In this document: piece by piece, positions 61,049 through 64,000 of the stretch | Layout of the letters: each line of letters begins with the position of its first letter | How positions within the stretch are numbered: the first letter of the stretch is position 1 | Notes under the pieces: model-generated | The model's input: the letters and a program-made list of their open reading frames with translations, nothing else | Database searches by the model: none | Told to the model about the DNA's origin: nothing | Position numbers and translations under genes: made by a program | From: an uncultured Bacteroidales bacterium | GTDB taxonomy: Bacteria > Bacteroidota > Bacteroidia > Bacteroidales > WCHB1-69 | Length of the DNA: 64,000 nucleotides | Direction: 5' to 3' | Assembly: GCA_900315245.1 (NCBI GenBank) | Contig: OMYJ01000005.1 | Span: forward strand, 62,001-126,000

Positions 61049-61074
61049 CCGCATTTATTTGTCAGATTATTTTG

Positions 61075-64000
61075 ATGCGTATTAAGCTGCTCGTCTTACT
61101 GGTCCTTTTAAGCTCTCTGTGCTTTACGGAAGTCGCCGCACAAGATCTTTCGTCGTGGCGGATCCGTCATTTTGCGGCGGATTCGATGAGCCTGCGCTTG
61201 GATACCTGTTCTATCATCCCCCAGTCGTTTCAGATTCAGGATGTTCACCGCTCCCAATATCGTCTTGACCCGCTGACGGCCACCTTGTATTTGTTGGATT
61301 CCTCCCTCTTGGGCAAACGTTTTTTTGTGCAGTATGAGGTTTTTCCGACAAACCTTTCCATTCCAGTGGCGCACAAGACCTCACGCGATGTGGAACCAAG
61401 ACACCTCCAGCATCAAACCGCCGATTACCCCCTTACTTCTTTGAAAAATGTATTGAATGATAACGAACTATACACGAACGGAGCGATTTCGCGCGGTGTG
61501 ACAGTAGGGAATAATCAGGATTTTGTGCTCAATTCCGCGCTTAACCTTCAGATTTCGGGTAAACTTTCTGAAGATGTGGAAATTGTCGCCTCTGTCTCCG
61601 ATAAAAACATCCCTATTCAGCCAGAGGGGAACACTCAAACGCTACAGGATATTAGCAGTGTGTTTATCGCATTGAAAATAAAAGAGATAGCGACTATTAA
61701 TGCCGGAGATGTGTTATGGAATTTCCGTGATGACCATTTTCTGCGAGTTTTCAGGAATATGCTTGGTTTGGATGCCCGAGTCTCCTCCAGTCCAACGGAA
61801 AAAATAAAAATAATGAATCAGGTGGGCGGGGGCATGGCGAAGGGCAGGTTCGCCCGACAACACCTGACCGTACAAAATGGGGTTCAAGGACCCTATAAAC
61901 TTTATGGAGCTGATGGAGAGGTGTCAATCATTATAGTAGCCGGCTCCGAGCGGATTTATGTTGACGGTCAGCTGCTTACGCGTGGCGCGGATAATGACTA
62001 CGTTGTGGATTATAATACTGCGGAGATCTCGTTCACCCCTAAAATGCTTGTCTCCGTTGAGAAACGTGTCATTGTGGAATTTGAGTACACGAATCGGCAT
62101 TATTCAAGGTACAACCTTTTCACACATAATGAGTTGGAGATAAAGGGGAAGTGCCCTCTAAAGTTATACGTCAATTTTTTTCATGAGCAAGATTTGAAAA
62201 ACCAGTCGATTCAGCCTGAATTGACGAATGAGAATAAACGCTTTCTTGCGGCGTTGGGTGATGCCGGCTCAACTGCTTATTTCCCTGATGTGGATACAGC
62301 TGTCTTTTCACCGGATAGGCTTTTATATGAAAAAATTGATACAATATACAACAATAAAATATATACTATATATAAATTTTCCTCTAATTCCGACAACACA
62401 TTATACAGTCCGTCGTTTACCTATATGGGCTCTCACAAGGGTAATTACAAATTGGCAAGCAGCACGGCCAATGGACGTGTCTTTGAGTGGGTTGCACCGG
62501 AAGACGAAACCCCACAAGGAGAATATGAGCCGGTATTGTTGCTTACAGCTCCCACGTCACAGCAGATGGCCACTCTTGGCTTGGATTTCTCAGCCAGGAA
62601 GAACACAAGAATCCAAACGGAGTTTGCGCTGTCCCATTTTGATAAAAACACTTTTTCAAAGAAAGACAGGGATGATGATGTCGGTTTCTCATATCAGCTG
62701 AATGTCAACGATGTGGAATCCTTTGACTCCAGGCAGGATTCATTACCGTGGCTTCTGACGAGCCAAGTCCGGATGCAGTTTGTGCATAAGAATTTCACGC
62801 CGTTTGAGTCGTTCAGGGATGTGGAGTTTGCCCGACAGTATAACCTCGCATCGGATTATTCCACGAACAATTCAGATTGGTTGATAGATGCGGGAATCAG
62901 TTTGACGAAACGGGACAGACACCAGTTGCTCTATCATGCAAATTTTTTCGACAGAGTTGACGATGTCTTCGCCCTGCGGAATGAGTTGGCCACCTCAAAT
63001 CGCTGGAAGAATTGGCAACTGAAGACGAGGACGAGTTTTTTGACCACGCGCGACTCGATTCAAAAAAGTCGTTATTTAGTGTCGTCCCTCAAGATCTCAA
63101 AAAACTGGAAAAAGATTTCGGTAGGAGTTGATAATTTGCTGGAATATAATGTGTTTAGAGATTCTGGGCAACATACACTACGACCGAACAGTTATGCGTT
63201 CAATGAAATGAATGCCACAATTAGAAATGCTGACAATGCACAGCATCAGTTCTTGCTTGCGTATAAAAACCGTGTTGAATTCGTGCCCGACACGCAGCAC
63301 TTGCATAACCATCTGATGATTCATGAAGCGAAAGCACAGTATCGTTTCGCCCAAATTCGCAACCAGAGTTTCACCTTGAATGCCACATATCGCCACCAAT
63401 CATTGATGGATTCCGAACATAAGGCCGAACATTATTTCGTCGGTGATGTCAGATATACAGGGCGTTTCCTCAAAAATGTGCTAACACTCAACACGTATTA
63501 TGAAACGGGAAGTGGAATGGAACTGAAAAAGACATTCACGTATATTAAGGTGGCGGCAGGTCAAGGGACGCATGTCTGGAAAGATTATAATGGCAACGGT
63601 ATTGAGGAACTTGACGAGTTTGAAATTGCTTTGTTTCAGGATGAGGCCGAGTACATCAAGGTTTGGATAGCCGGAACGGAGTATGTCAATGTGTATGAGA
63701 GCCAGTGGACTCAGAATCTTATGTTGCGCCCGGCGGCTGTTTGGGGTAATAAAAAGGGGTTCCGCAAATTCGTTTCGCGATTCCAGGATGTGCTGACTTT
63801 ATCCACGTCTCTTAAACACAAGTCCATGATGTTCAATCCGTTTCCTCGTGCCGTGGAGGATTCGAATCTGGTTTCCGACCGTATGAATTTTACCAACACC
63901 CTCTCTTTTACCAACAGCAATTCTAAGTTCGCTTTTGATCTCATCCTCCAAAAGACAGAAAACACCCAGTTCCTGTACTATGGCTTGGAGAGTGTCCATG
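61075..64000 (+). CDS. Very large outer-membrane or surface protein, 3'-truncated by window edge
   Basis: The frame from ATG 61075 is open to the end (975 codons visible). It has a signal peptide (MRIKLLVLLVLLSSLCFTEVAAQ). A module at about 260-340 (GPYKLYGADGEVSIIIVAGS, then ERIYVDGQLLTRGADNDYVVDYN and EISFTPK) recurs in large bacterial outer-membrane proteins. The rest is dense amphipathic beta strand, as for a big barrel. An EF-hand-like DYNGNGIEELDEFE lies near residue 845. I do not recognise the family; it is not SprA by the parts seen. Divergent from transketolase with its own promoter. Confidence 0.7.
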   Translation, partial: MRIKLLVLLVLLSSLCFTEVAAQDLSSWRIRHFAADSMSLRLDTCSIIPQSFQIQDVHRSQYRLDPLTATLYLLDSSLLGKRFFVQYEVFPTNLSIPVAHKTSRDVEPRHLQHQTADYPLTSLKNVLNDNELYTNGAISRGVTVGNNQDFVLNSALNLQISGKLSEDVEIVASVSDKNIPIQPEGNTQTLQDISSVFIALKIKEIATINAGDVLWNFRDDHFLRVFRNMLGLDARVSSSPTEKIKIMNQVGGGMAKGRFARQHLTVQNGVQGPYKLYGADGEVSIIIVAGSERIYVDGQLLTRGADNDYVVDYNTAEISFTPKMLVSVEKRVIVEFEYTNRHYSRYNLFTHNELEIKGKCPLKLYVNFFHEQDLKNQSIQPELTNENKRFLAALGDAGSTAYFPDVDTAVFSPDRLLYEKIDTIYNNKIYTIYKFSSNSDNTLYSPSFTYMGSHKGNYKLASSTANGRVFEWVAPEDETPQGEYEPVLLLTAPTSQQMATLGLDFSARKNTRIQTEFALSHFDKNTFSKKDRDDDVGFSYQLNVNDVESFDSRQDSLPWLLTSQVRMQFVHKNFTPFESFRDVEFARQYNLASDYSTNNSDWLIDAGISLTKRDRHQLLYHANFFDRVDDVFALRNELATSNRWKNWQLKTRTSFLTTRDSIQKSRYLVSSLKISKNWKKISVGVDNLLEYNVFRDSGQHTLRPNSYAFNEMNATIRNADNAQHQFLLAYKNRVEFVPDTQHLHNHLMIHEAKAQYRFAQIRNQSFTLNATYRHQSLMDSEHKAEHYFVGDVRYTGRFLKNVLTLNTYYETGSGMELKKTFTYIKVAAGQGTHVWKDYNGNGIEELDEFEIALFQDEAEYIKVWIAGTEYVNVYESQWTQNLMLRPAAVWGNKKGFRKFVSRFQDVLTLSTSLKHKSMMFNPFPRAVEDSNLVSDRMNFTNTLSFTNSNSKFAFDLILQKTENTQFLYYGLESVH

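Overview
The window reads as the chromosome of an uncultured member of the Bacteroidales (phylum Bacteroidota). Reasons: promoters of the TAnnTTTG type (often TATTTTTG or TATCTTTG) without Shine-Dalgarno sequences; many Bacteroidota-specific families (DUF4919, DUF1573, DUF4249, DUF6427-like, FISUMP, gliding-motility C-terminal domains); a tmRNA tag of the GETNYALAA type; an Asp-type MurA; and a diphosphate-type phosphofructokinase. I see no tRNA, rRNA, CRISPR array, prophage or insertion sequence.

Layout. 1-4.4 kb: tail of a DUF4919 gene, a secreted protein and a GC-rich NtrC-type regulator with its histidine kinase. 4.4-7.4 kb (minus strand): HAD phosphatase, HigBA toxin-antitoxin, 3-methyladenine glycosylase and a helix-hairpin-helix protein. 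7.7-17.5 kb (plus strand): a housekeeping run of coiled-coil protein, ZapA, a probable 6S RNA, RNase Y, DivIC/FtsB, AroQ, two DUF1573 proteins, tmRNA, SecG, trigger factor, ClpP and ClpX. 17.8-22 kb (minus): umuC and umuD, separated by an ECF sigma factor fused to a membrane tail and by two small envelope genes. 22-31.5 kb: PorE-like OmpA protein, BirA, DUF4197 lipoprotein, PPi-PFK, MurA, and a helicase gene broken by an in-frame stop. 31.5-43 kb: glycosyltransferases, flippase, MgtC-like protein, nucleoside phosphorylase, PriA and hemolysin III. 43-48 kb (minus): a four-gene operon of ECF sigma factor, membrane protein carrying a gliding-motility C-terminal domain, metal-site-less M16 protein and a large type IX secretion candidate. 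48-50 kb: RNase HII, a polytopic membrane protein and a truncated AMP-binding protein. 50-57 kb (plus): DUF4249 lipoprotein, TerB-like protein, then an operon of CHASE2 membrane protein, caspase-Sel1 protein and outer-membrane/FISUMP protein. 57-61 kb (minus): 3-hydroxybutyryl-CoA dehydrogenase and crotonase, then transketolase C-half, a third ECF sigma factor, its membrane partner and a Spy-like protein. 61-64 kb: the start of a very large outer-membrane protein.

Two loci look most like undescribed systems: the CHASE2/caspase/FISUMP operon (51.7-56.8 kb), which resembles a trans-envelope signalling or proteolysis device, and the sigma/CTD/M16 operon (43.0-47.9 kb), in which a type IX secretion domain sits on a candidate anti-sigma protein.

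The intergenic DNA is unusual. Heptanucleotide tandem arrays begin at, or run through, the stop codons of at least eight genes. Two octamer arrays each lie next to a GC-rich palindromic module. Several short dispersed palindromes are present. Some promoters are mirror-image -7 elements one base apart. All database-dependent statements come from memory of protein families and were not searched.
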